Shown here: one piece after another, positions 53,515 through 60,998 of the stretch
Position numbering within the stretch: position 1 is the first letter of the stretch
Layout: every line of letters starts with the position of its first letter
Origin: Qipengyuania algicida
GTDB taxonomy: Bacteria > Pseudomonadota > Alphaproteobacteria > Sphingomonadales > Sphingomonadaceae
Direction of reading: 5' to 3'
Assembly: GCF_009828025.1 (NCBI RefSeq)
Contig: NZ_WTYA01000014.1
Coordinates: 1 to 64,000 of the forward strand
DNA length: 64,000 bases
Program-made: the position numbers and the translations under genes
The notes under the pieces: model-generated
What the model was told of the DNA's origin: nothing
The model's input: only the letters and a program-made list of their open reading frames with translations
Databases searched by the model: none

Positions 53515-54189
53515 TTAATGAAACCGAACGTCGATCCGGAAATGCAGCTTGTCGGACGGAATTGCCTGATCCGGGCGAGGAAACGGAGCGGCCCTGCGCA
53601 CCATATTTAAGGCAGCCCGGTCGAGCCGGACATTGCCGCTTGAAGCAGTCACCGCACTGTTGACCAAATCGCCCGTTAGCGTGACTTCGAAGCCGATGGT
53701 TACCTGCCCCGAGCTGGCCGATGTCGTGGGCTGTCGCGCAAGGATCAGCGCACGCAGCCTCGCCGAATAGGCTGCGAGCAAATCCGGCGGGGAGGAGGTT
53801 TGTGATACCGGCGCAGGCGAATGCAGAGACACGCTCGACATTGGTGGATGGTGAAGCGCGAATTGGGGCATTTCGATAGGGCCACGCACCGGGTCGATTT
53901 GTGTCACGATCCGATCAGCTGCGGAGTGCCGATGACGATAAGCAGATCGCGTGCTTGGGGAATTGAGCTTGGACGCGGGCTTCGGCTTTTCGCGCTGCTC
54001 GTCTCCCGGTTGTGTTGTCGGCGTCGAATGCGTCGTTGTGATGGTCACTAATGCCTGCTGTGCTGGCCTCGATGGCAGACAACCGGTACCCGCAAACTGC
54101 GCTGCTAGGACGAACAGACCCGCATTGATGAGGGCTGCAGCCGACAGCGCCGGTGCGCGCAGGCGGGAAGGTCGATCGATGTAACTCAT
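53515..54189 (-). CDS. TonB-like energy transducer
   Basis: A 224-residue TonB-type protein: one N-terminal membrane anchor (PALSAAALINAGLFVLAAQF), a Pro/Ser/Thr/Lys-rich periplasmic spacer, and a C-terminal TonB domain (SGQVTIGFEVTLTGDLVNSA followed by SGNVRLDRAALNMVRRAAPF). I place the start at the ATG at 54189. It lies 40 bases downstream of the copper-type receptor, so it is probably dedicated to that receptor. No exbB/exbD genes are nearby, so it must use ones encoded elsewhere. Confidence 0.83.
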   Translation of the reverse strand: MSYIDRPSRLRAPALSAAALINAGLFVLAAQFAGTGCLPSRPAQQALVTITTTHSTPTTQPGDEQREKPKPASKLNSPSTRSAYRHRHSAADRIVTQIDPVRGPIEMPQFALHHPPMSSVSLHSPAPVSQTSSPPDLLAAYSARLRALILARQPTTSASSGQVTIGFEVTLTGDLVNSAVTASSGNVRLDRAALNMVRRAAPFPRPDQAIPSDKLHFRIDVRFH

Positions 54190-54229
54190 CGATCGGTCGC
54201 ACCCCACGCTGCGCGCTGTTGGCCCATCT

Positions 54230-56377
54230 TTAGAACTCAAATCCCAGTCCGATGTTGAAGGATCGGCCACGCCCCGGCACCGGGCGCAGCACGTCGGTCG
54301 CCTTGTAATCGCCCAGCGATAGCCCCCCCAGCGGCAGAGAGTAAGCCTCGTCGAACAGATTGGTCACGTCGAGGCTCAGCCGCGCAGGGCCGATCTTGTA
54401 GGACGCGCCAAGATCGACCAACGTGTAGCCAGCCGTGGTCGGTTCGTTGCGAGTGGCATCGACGCGGGTCTTGTCGGCCACGAATTGCGCATCCGTGTGC
54501 AGTTCCAGTGGTCCGGCGTGATGCGACAGGCCGAGCCGCGCGTTGAACGGCATCTGGTGATAGACTGGCCCGCCATCTGTCAGATTGTTCCCGCGTTGCC
54601 ATGCCAGCGATCCGGTGAGATCGGTTCCGTCGCCGTCCTTACCCTTCGCCAGACGCAGCGAGCCGGAGACGTCCAGACCGTAGAATTCCGCTTCCTGATT
54701 GGCGAATCGCAACTGCACGAAAGGCGATGGCATGCCCATCATATCGGGCAGGATCTGGATGAAGCGCGCATCGATATAGTCGTGCACGCGGGTGTAGTAG
54801 GGCGAAATACGCAGTGTGTAGCCTTGCGCGCTGCCTCCCAGATCGAGCGCCGCGCTTACAGTATCGGCACGCTCCGGCTTGAGGTCGAGATTGCCGACAT
54901 AGCCGTTGCCATCGCCGAACCAGCCGATCATCCGGCTCGCCATGCCACCGCGGCCCCAGCTATATCGCTCGTAGATATTGGGCGAGCGGACCTTGTGCGC
55001 GAAGCCAAGCTCTATCGAGGCGCTGGGCGACAGGCGATAGGTCAGCAGTTCTGAACCCGACCAGTTGTTGTCCGTGCGCTGGTGGTCGGCGGCGTTGAAT
55101 GCAGCTGCCGCCATGACATCGGCCATCTGCATCATGCCGGTGCCATAGGGTTGCACATCGCCGGTGTTCATCGACACCCGGTCATAGCGGATGCCGAACG
55201 TCGAGGTGAATCGGTCACTCCATTTGGCGACCCATTCGCCATAGACGCCCAGCCGATCGCGGTGCGCGCCATTGACGTTCACGAAGGCATCGGGGCCCAT
55301 CATCATGTTCCCGGCCACCGGCGGCCAGTAATCGTTTAGCCATTGGTGGTGGTATTCGACCCCGAGATTGAGCGTGTGGCGATCCGACAGGCGCGGAGAC
55401 GCTTTGGCTGACGCATCGAAGCTGTGCACTTCAGTATTCATCGGCATCGACCCGGGCAGCTTGTCCTCGAGGAAATTCATCTCGTGGTCGGTGTCGCGAT
55501 AGCTCGCCCGCAGCACCAGATCGCCCCAGTCGAAATAGCCATCATAGCTGGCGTTGAGGAACCAGCTCTTGTTGTCGGTCATATCCATCCACTGGTTCGG
55601 GAATCCCTCGTAAGGGGCATATTGGAAGCCGCCTTTTAACTGCACGAGGCTGGCCCCGCCTTGCCACGCGAGGGCAAGAGACTGGTCGGTCTTGGCATAT
55701 TCGGTCGAGCGGACCTCTCCAAGATCGCCGCCGCCGTCATACTGGTCAGACTGTGTGTAGGAGCCGGTGTAGGTTGCGCTGAGATGTTGGCCCGCGACTG
55801 TCACGCTGGCCGATCCGCCGAAGCCATCGCCGTTGGAGCGATAGAAGCTCGATGCCTTGCCAGTCACCAGCATTCTCTTGCCGGTAGCGAAGCGTGGCGG
55901 CGCGCTTTCGACGGCAATGATCCCGCCGATGCTGTCCCCGCCATTGCTGACCGGGGCCACGCCAGTGAGCACAGTGATCGAGGCGATCGTCTGCGGATCG
56001 GTATAGGACAGCGGCGAATTCATGTCGTTGGGGCAGGCGGCATCGATGGCGAAACCGTCGACGGTGATGCCAAGGCGCTGCTCCGAAAGGCCGCGGATCA
56101 CCGGCATCGAGGAAATGCCGCCGCCGGTATTGGCACTGACACCTGGGAGCGTCGTCAGGATCTGGGCGGTATCGCTGGTCGATTGCTGATCGCGTGCGAG
56201 CCCTTTGCGCGTGATTTTCGTGCCCGCCTCGATCGGCATGGAGGCATTGTCGCCTCCAGCGCTATTGTCGACATCGATAGGGGCGATTTGCGTGGCATCC
56301 TGGGCCATCGCTGCCACCGGTGCGAGCGCGCAGCTCGACACCAGCGCAACGCGCAGGAGCTTGGTACAACTGGTCAT
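54230..56377 (-). CDS. copper-type TonB-dependent receptor (OprC/NosA-like)
   Basis: A 715-residue outer-membrane receptor with signal peptide ending VAAMAQ. The plug has the C-x-x-x-M site characteristic of copper receptors, C115 and M119 in ACPNDMNSPLSY. Barrel loops are strikingly Met-rich (NMMMGPDAF, GTGMMQMADVM, LPDMMGMPSPF). The barrel ends RSFNIGLGFEF. Family relatives bind copper ions in Pseudomonas. It lies between DUF2946 and tonB genes in one direction. Confidence 0.93.
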   Translation of the reverse strand: MTSCTKLLRVALVSSCALAPVAAMAQDATQIAPIDVDNSAGGDNASMPIEAGTKITRKGLARDQQSTSDTAQILTTLPGVSANTGGGISSMPVIRGLSEQRLGITVDGFAIDAACPNDMNSPLSYTDPQTIASITVLTGVAPVSNGGDSIGGIIAVESAPPRFATGKRMLVTGKASSFYRSNGDGFGGSASVTVAGQHLSATYTGSYTQSDQYDGGGDLGEVRSTEYAKTDQSLALAWQGGASLVQLKGGFQYAPYEGFPNQWMDMTDNKSWFLNASYDGYFDWGDLVLRASYRDTDHEMNFLEDKLPGSMPMNTEVHSFDASAKASPRLSDRHTLNLGVEYHHQWLNDYWPPVAGNMMMGPDAFVNVNGAHRDRLGVYGEWVAKWSDRFTSTFGIRYDRVSMNTGDVQPYGTGMMQMADVMAAAAFNAADHQRTDNNWSGSELLTYRLSPSASIELGFAHKVRSPNIYERYSWGRGGMASRMIGWFGDGNGYVGNLDLKPERADTVSAALDLGGSAQGYTLRISPYYTRVHDYIDARFIQILPDMMGMPSPFVQLRFANQEAEFYGLDVSGSLRLAKGKDGDGTDLTGSLAWQRGNNLTDGGPVYHQMPFNARLGLSHHAGPLELHTDAQFVADKTRVDATRNEPTTAGYTLVDLGASYKIGPARLSLDVTNLFDEAYSLPLGGLSLGDYKATDVLRPVPGRGRSFNIGLGFEF

Positions 56378-56508
56378 TGGTAGTTCCCGTCCTTGGGTAC
56401 TGCCACGCCCGCCCCGGCGAAGCGGTGACAGCGCGGCAAATTATTTCATGAAGTGAGCCGCGAAGAGGTCCACTCGCCAAGGCAAGCAGCATTCGACGCG
56501 CAACTGGT

Positions 56509-56937
56509 TCAGGATTGGACGGGAGGCGCTCTGGTCTGGGGACGGAGATGGGCAGCCTGATGCACCAGCAACTGGCCTAGAGGCAGGAAGGCCAGCGCCA
56601 GGGTGAAGGCCAGCAGAGCCTCGATCTGGATCGGGTCAGCCCCGGCTAGCGCGCCGCCGATCAGGCTGGTGAACGCGCAGTCGCTGTGTTTGGTCGATTG
56701 GTCGCTCTGGTGCCCGTGATGCCCGGCCTTCATCGGTATGGCCATTTCCATCTTCGCCAAGCCCGGGCTGCTAACGTCGCACACGGTCACGCTCAGCATC
56801 AAAGGACCATCCGACGGGCTGATCATGTAGCCGGTGGGAATGACCGCCTTGATGCTGAACGCCAGCAGGCAAAGCGCGATCAGCGCAAAGCGATTGCCAA
56901 AGATCCAGGTGCGAAGAGCGTCCACGGTCAGGGTCAA
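56509..56937 (-). CDS. DUF2946 membrane protein (copper-associated)
   Basis: A 142-residue protein starting with TTG at 56937. One N-terminal and one C-terminal membrane segment flank a His/Met/Asp-rich middle (MEMAIPMKAGHHGHQSDQST, then KHSDCAFTSL), a pattern typical of DUF2946 proteins that accompany copper receptors. It may hold or sense copper in the periplasm. It is 131 bases upstream of the receptor gene and likely heads the operon. Confidence 0.82.
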   Translation of the reverse strand: MTLTVDALRTWIFGNRFALIALCLLAFSIKAVIPTGYMISPSDGPLMLSVTVCDVSSPGLAKMEMAIPMKAGHHGHQSDQSTKHSDCAFTSLIGGALAGADPIQIEALLAFTLALAFLPLGQLLVHQAAHLRPQTRAPPVQS

Positions 56938-57200
56938 TATCGGAAGATGGTTAAGATGTCATCGGTAAGCATGGACTTCCGAAAACTGTCTCCGCTAACC
57001 GCCACTGTGCCTTCGATTGAAGCGTTGAGCGCAGCCGCGGCGCCGACAAGATCCGTTGCTCTGACCGTCTGAAAGGGAAGGGCCCGGAGACGCCTGTTCT
57101 GCTCGAAAATCTCGGATAGCTGAAGTGGTACCTCAGCCTTTCGCGCCAAGGTGGGACCCGCTTCGCGAAAAGGCGCAAGGTTGAGGTGGAATAGCGACAG
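56938..57200. other. intergenic region with a doubtful ORF
   Basis: About 260 bases upstream of the methyltransferase remnant. The minus strand has a 71-codon frame with a TTG start (57149-56934) that contains RATDLVGAAAALNASIEG, faintly like a chemoreceptor segment, but no family match can be claimed. The promoter of the copper operon should lie at its left end. Confidence 0.4.
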
Positions 57201-57504
57201 GTCAACACTTCATCGTGGGAATGGCCGGAAGATACTTTCGAGGCTGTGGTTGGGATCTTCATCCAATTCGCTGGTCCTGAATTGCGCAAGCATATCTTCG
57301 AAGGCTTCCATCAAGTACTGAAACCGGGCGGTCTTTTGAATCTCGAGGGTTGTCGTGAAGAGCAGCTGGCTTTCGGTACGGGAGGATCAGCTAACATCGA
57401 AAATCTACATCGAGGGACGCTTGCGTCTTGTGTTCTCAGGCTAGGAAATTGAGAAGGGCGTCGGTACAGCACTTCTCGATCTGACCGCACGCAAATCATG
57501 CTGA
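57201..57504 (+). pseudogene. remnant of a class I SAM-dependent methyltransferase
   Basis: From 57201 the + strand reads VNTSSWEWPEDTFEAVVGIF and continues IQFAGPELRKHIFEGFHQVL, then KPGGLLNLEG, which is the middle and post-motif region of a small SAM methyltransferase (IFIQFA...LKPGGLL). The frame then stops (57452) and the family's C-terminal end reappears one frame over as GVGTALLDLTARKSC up to 57504. The N-terminal SAM-binding glycine motif is missing. It is a decayed fragment with a frameshift and probable deletion. Confidence 0.6.
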
Positions 57505-57606
57505 ATATTCGTTAACTTGGTTCCTCACTTCTGGAATCCAGACCTGCGATTTGCGCGGCGTGGACAAATCGCGTCACGTGCGCTCTATAGTGTAGTCATG
57601 CTAGGT

Positions 57607-57801
57607 TCAGCTTTCAGCATAGCCGGTGTACGCAGTCTCGCCTCCGCACTGCGGCACAGCCCAGGTCGTCAACCTTTGGCTCAATAGAACGAGTAGACCG
57701 CCTATGCCGATCCATGTGAGGATGCCATACTCCGTCAATCCAAGTTGCGAACTACGCTCAATACTCTGACGGTACACAGCTAGGAGGCGATGACCTGGCA
57801 C
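57607..57801 (-). CDS. possible small membrane protein overlapping the kinase 3' end
   Basis: A 64-codon minus-strand frame whose first 14 codons overlap the end of the sensor kinase gene in another frame. It has one good hydrophobic segment, YGILTWIGIGGLLVLLSQRL, after a polar start MPGHRLLAVYRQSIERSSQL. There is no strong ribosome site visible. It could be a real trailing gene of the kinase operon or chance; I do not recognise it. Confidence 0.3.
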   Translation of the reverse strand: MPGHRLLAVYRQSIERSSQLGLTEYGILTWIGIGGLLVLLSQRLTTWAVPQCGGETAYTGYAES

Positions 57802-59137
57802 GAAACTTCACGATTGCCCGTAGCCCGCTTCCAGTAGAAGAAAGTCTGATATCAGCATGGATCGCTTCAGCAATCTCGCGGGCGATAGCGAGCCCAAGAC
57901 CAGATCCAGGTGCGATCTCATCGAAGCGTGAACCGACGTCGAACGCTCTGGCGATTTGGTACGGTTTCATTCCAGGTCCATCGTCAGAAATGGAAATCGA
58001 CATCGTTTCAGGGGTGAGCTGGCAGGACACTATTACTTTCCGACTTGCCCATTTCCCTGCATTGTCGAGCAGGATCGACAAAAGCTCCGACAGGTCCACC
58101 GGATCGACAGGTAGGCTCACTTCGTCCTTAGTGTCATGGCGATCCAGTTCGAACTCCTTCTCCGGGTGCAAACGGCGCATAGCGTTCAGGATCGGCATGA
58201 TAAGCTGGGGAAGAACACTCTCTTGACCGGGCACTCGTGCCACAGCCGCGAATCTCGCACGGGCAAGTTGATATTCGATTTGCTGTTCCATCATTTGTGC
58301 CTGATCGATCAACACCTTGGCACTGCCGGAACTGTCAGGATGTTCCGCCAATCGTTCCGCCTCATCGGTAATGACCGCGAGTGGCGTGCGTAGCCCGTGT
58401 GCCAGGTTACCCGCTTGGACCCGGGCTCGGACAATCATCTGCGTGTTCTGATCGATATAGGTGTTGAGGTCTGTCACAAGTGGAGCGATTTCCGCCGGAT
58501 AGTGACCTTGCAGACGATCCGCTCGTCCTTCGCGCAATCGGCCAATGGCGTAGCCGAGGCGATCAAGAGGTCGAAGACCGAAGTGAACCAGCGCGATTCC
58601 TGAGCCGAGCAATAGTATTGCGAGTACCAAAAGCCACAACGTCAGTTCGCGCGTGAAGCCGTCGATCAGCCTGTCCAGCTCGGACTTGTCGGTCGCGATG
58701 ACAAAATGAAGGTCGCCTCCCCCGGGCAGTCCACGTTCCAGCCCATAAGTGATGGCCGGGCCCGTTGGACCGGTTTCGATCAAATGGACGATATTTCGCG
58801 AATGGGCGACATCTTCGTCTAAACTACCACGCGTCATCGATGCCGAGCGCAGAGTTTTGCCGCCAGGAGCCCAAACCTGCCAATAAAAGCCTGACAGGGG
58901 CTCTTCATAACGCGGATCGGAAAGCAGCCGCGAAAGTTGTGGCCTGCCATCGGCATCAAGCCTTGTGAGCCGAGCAAGCTCACGCACATGGACCGCCAGC
59001 TCCTCATGGTAGGAATGCTCAACATGCTCGGTGAAGACGCGCACTGCAGAAAGCCAGATGGTCCCCACACCAATCACGGTCCACACCGTTATCGCCAACA
59101 GAAAGCGTAGGCGCAGGCTTCCGGGACGAGCCCTCAC
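57758..59137 (-). CDS. sensor histidine kinase
   Basis: A 459-residue membrane kinase starting with GTG at 59137 (overlapping the regulator stop, GTGA). Two membrane segments (near residues 12-31 and 165-186) enclose a periplasmic domain of about 130 residues. The H-box has H247 (GNLAHGLRTPLAVI); the ATPase part has LLSILLDNAGKWA, SDDGPGMKPY and GSGLGLAIARE. It is of the PhoQ/QseC-like group. It pairs with the regulator and faces a metal-type RND operon. Confidence 0.92.
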   Translation of the reverse strand: MRARPGSLRLRFLLAITVWTVIGVGTIWLSAVRVFTEHVEHSYHEELAVHVRELARLTRLDADGRPQLSRLLSDPRYEEPLSGFYWQVWAPGGKTLRSASMTRGSLDEDVAHSRNIVHLIETGPTGPAITYGLERGLPGGGDLHFVIATDKSELDRLIDGFTRELTLWLLVLAILLLGSGIALVHFGLRPLDRLGYAIGRLREGRADRLQGHYPAEIAPLVTDLNTYIDQNTQMIVRARVQAGNLAHGLRTPLAVITDEAERLAEHPDSSGSAKVLIDQAQMMEQQIEYQLARARFAAVARVPGQESVLPQLIMPILNAMRRLHPEKEFELDRHDTKDEVSLPVDPVDLSELLSILLDNAGKWASRKVIVSCQLTPETMSISISDDGPGMKPYQIARAFDVGSRFDEIAPGSGLGLAIAREIAEAIHADIRLSSTGSGLRAIVKFRARSSPPSCVPSEY

Positions 59138-59790
59138 GCTGCGAACCGATAACCGAGACCGCGCAACGTCTCGATTCTTTCACGGCCGATTTTGCGGCGC
59201 AACCTGCCAACAAGCACCTCGACTGTATTGAGTTCTCGTTCTGCTTCGAGTTCATAGAGATGCTCGAGGATATCGGCCTGCGGAAGGACCTGCCCTGCAC
59301 GACGCATGAACAAATGGAGCAGGCGGAATTCCTGACGGCTGAGCGATAGGGGTGAACCCGACATCTCTACCGCATGTGTCAGCGGATCGAGCGAGATATC
59401 GCCGGCCTCCAGTCGGCTTGCACGCCTGCCCTGATGCCGCCGGAATTGCGCATTCAGCCGCGCGAGCAATTCTTCAAAGCGAACCGGTTTGACCACGAAA
59501 TCGTCCGCTCCGGCATTCAGTCCTTCGACTTTTTCCTGCCAACTCCCGCGCGCGGTGAGGATCAAAACCGGAGTCTCAACCCCATGATCGCGCCAGCTAC
59601 GCAGAACCTCCAGTCCATCGCCATCCGGCAGGCCGAGATCGAGGATCGCCGCCGCCATCTTGTCGAGGTCGGGCCAGTCTTCCGCTTCTTCCCGTGTAGT
59701 CGCGAGATCGACTGCAAAATTGGCCGCACGCAAGCGCACCGCGAGGCGCGGCCCGAGTTCGGCGTCGTCTTCGACAAGCAGCAGGCGCAA
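59134..59790 (-). CDS. OmpR-family response regulator
   Basis: A 218-residue regulator. I place the start at TTG 59790 because the product then begins MRLLLVEDDAELGPRLAVRL, the usual family start, and GGGAG lies upstream; an ATG at 59832 in the same frame has no ribosome site and would add 14 residues. The receiver has the acceptor aspartate in AAILDLGLPDGDG, and the winged helix ends IETLRGLGYRFAA. It diverges from the RND operon and probably binds the inverted repeat between them. Confidence 0.9.
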   Translation of the reverse strand: MRLLLVEDDAELGPRLAVRLRAANFAVDLATTREEAEDWPDLDKMAAAILDLGLPDGDGLEVLRSWRDHGVETPVLILTARGSWQEKVEGLNAGADDFVVKPVRFEELLARLNAQFRRHQGRRASRLEAGDISLDPLTHAVEMSGSPLSLSRQEFRLLHLFMRRAGQVLPQADILEHLYELEAERELNTVEVLVGRLRRKIGRERIETLRGLGYRFAA

Positions 59791-59821
59791 ATTTGCAGGA
59801 CTCCCGGTTGGTCTGACTCGG

Positions 59822-59888
59822 CAATGCCGCATGAAACTGACAACAAGCTGCCAAACTGACAAGTTGGTGTCAGTTTCATGCGGCATTG
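59822..59888. promoter_or_regulatory. large inverted repeat (candidate operator) in the divergent promoter
   Basis: Two perfect 21-base arms, 59822-59842 and 59868-59888, flank a 25-base centre; with one mismatch the arms reach 24 bases (to 59818 and 59892). Within the left arm and centre, AAACTGACAA also appears as a direct repeat (from 59833 and again from 59853). The element fills most of the gap between the regulator start (59790) and the adaptor start (59897). Confidence 0.8.
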
Positions 59889-59896
59889 TCGACACC

Positions 59897-60991
59897 ATGA
59901 AGTATCTGGTCCGCCATGCGCTCGTCGCCCTTGTCACGTCAGCCATGCTTGCTGCCTGTTCGGGTGGTAATGGCTCCGCCGACTCTGCTCAGGAAGTTGA
60001 TCAGGAGAGCTCACTAGCCGGACTAGAAATCAAGACTGCCAAGGCGACTGCAGCTACTGACATTCCAGTCGCGACTGTCCCCGGACAAATCAATCTGCCT
60101 CCGCAGGCTCGAGTGGCCGTTACTGCACCGTTTCCCGGAGCTGCGGTGAAAATATATGTCATCGAGGGTCAGGCAGTACGGCGCGGGCAATCCCTTGCAC
60201 TCGTTCGTGCGGTCGAGCCGCTACGCATACGCGGCGATCTGGCTCGTGCAAGGGCAGAAGCGGACGTCGCAATTGCGCGCGCAAAGCGGCTGGAACAACT
60301 TGCCAGGGAAGGTGTGATTGCAGGCGCTCGCGCGGATGAGGCACGCGCACAGGCACGCCAAGCGCAGGCCAATCTGACGCAGGCACGGGGGCTGGCCACC
60401 CTTGCTGGATCCGGTCCCGACGGAACAATTACACTGCGCGCACCAATCGGCGGACGGGTGTCTCACGTCGGCATAGAAACCGGCGGTGCGGTGGACACGA
60501 TGACCGCGCCTTTCGTGATTGAGAACACCGGTGCCTATCAGATCGATTTGCAATTGCCCGAACGGCTCGCTCGTAGAGTGAAGCCGGGAATGCCGATCCA
60601 GGCGCGTGTGAACACGGATGGCAGCGGAGCTATAGCAGTTAGTGGAGAGGTTATCTCCGTGGCGCCCTCGATCGATCCCGCCACGCGCTCGATCATGGCC
60701 AAAGCAAGCATCGGTGCCGCGCCGGGTGTCGTCGCCGGACGCAATGTCAGCGTCAACATCAGCGATACTGCAAGCGGGAATGTATCGGGGGTTACCGTTC
60801 CAGCCAGCGCACTCGTGCGGCTCGATGACAAAGACACGGTGTTCGTGAAAGGCGTCAAGGGGTTTTTACCGCGCGCGGTCAAACTGGCTGCTAGAACCGG
60901 CGACACCGTGGTGATCGAGAAAGGGCTTCAGGCAGGCGAAGAGGTTGCGACAAGCAGCACTGCCGAGCTCAAGGCCATGGCAGCCAAGTAG
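59897..60991 (+). CDS. RND efflux periplasmic adaptor (lipoprotein), CzcB/CusB-like
   Basis: A 364-residue membrane-fusion protein. The signal peptide ends in lipobox LAAC (cysteine 21). Lipoyl halves (ARVAVTAPFPGAAVKIYVIE and TLRAPIGGRVSHVGI), an Ala/Arg-rich hairpin, and the barrel domain (TVPASALVRLDDKDTVFVKG) follow. The layout fits heavy-metal adaptors, though no N-terminal Met/His metal site is evident. The ATG at 59897 lacks a strong ribosome site. The permease starts seven bases after its stop. Confidence 0.9.
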   Translation: MKYLVRHALVALVTSAMLAACSGGNGSADSAQEVDQESSLAGLEIKTAKATAATDIPVATVPGQINLPPQARVAVTAPFPGAAVKIYVIEGQAVRRGQSLALVRAVEPLRIRGDLARARAEADVAIARAKRLEQLAREGVIAGARADEARAQARQAQANLTQARGLATLAGSGPDGTITLRAPIGGRVSHVGIETGGAVDTMTAPFVIENTGAYQIDLQLPERLARRVKPGMPIQARVNTDGSGAIAVSGEVISVAPSIDPATRSIMAKASIGAAPGVVAGRNVSVNISDTASGNVSGVTVPASALVRLDDKDTVFVKGVKGFLPRAVKLAARTGDTVVIEKGLQAGEEVATSSTAELKAMAAK

Positions 60992-60998
60992 CGCGTCG

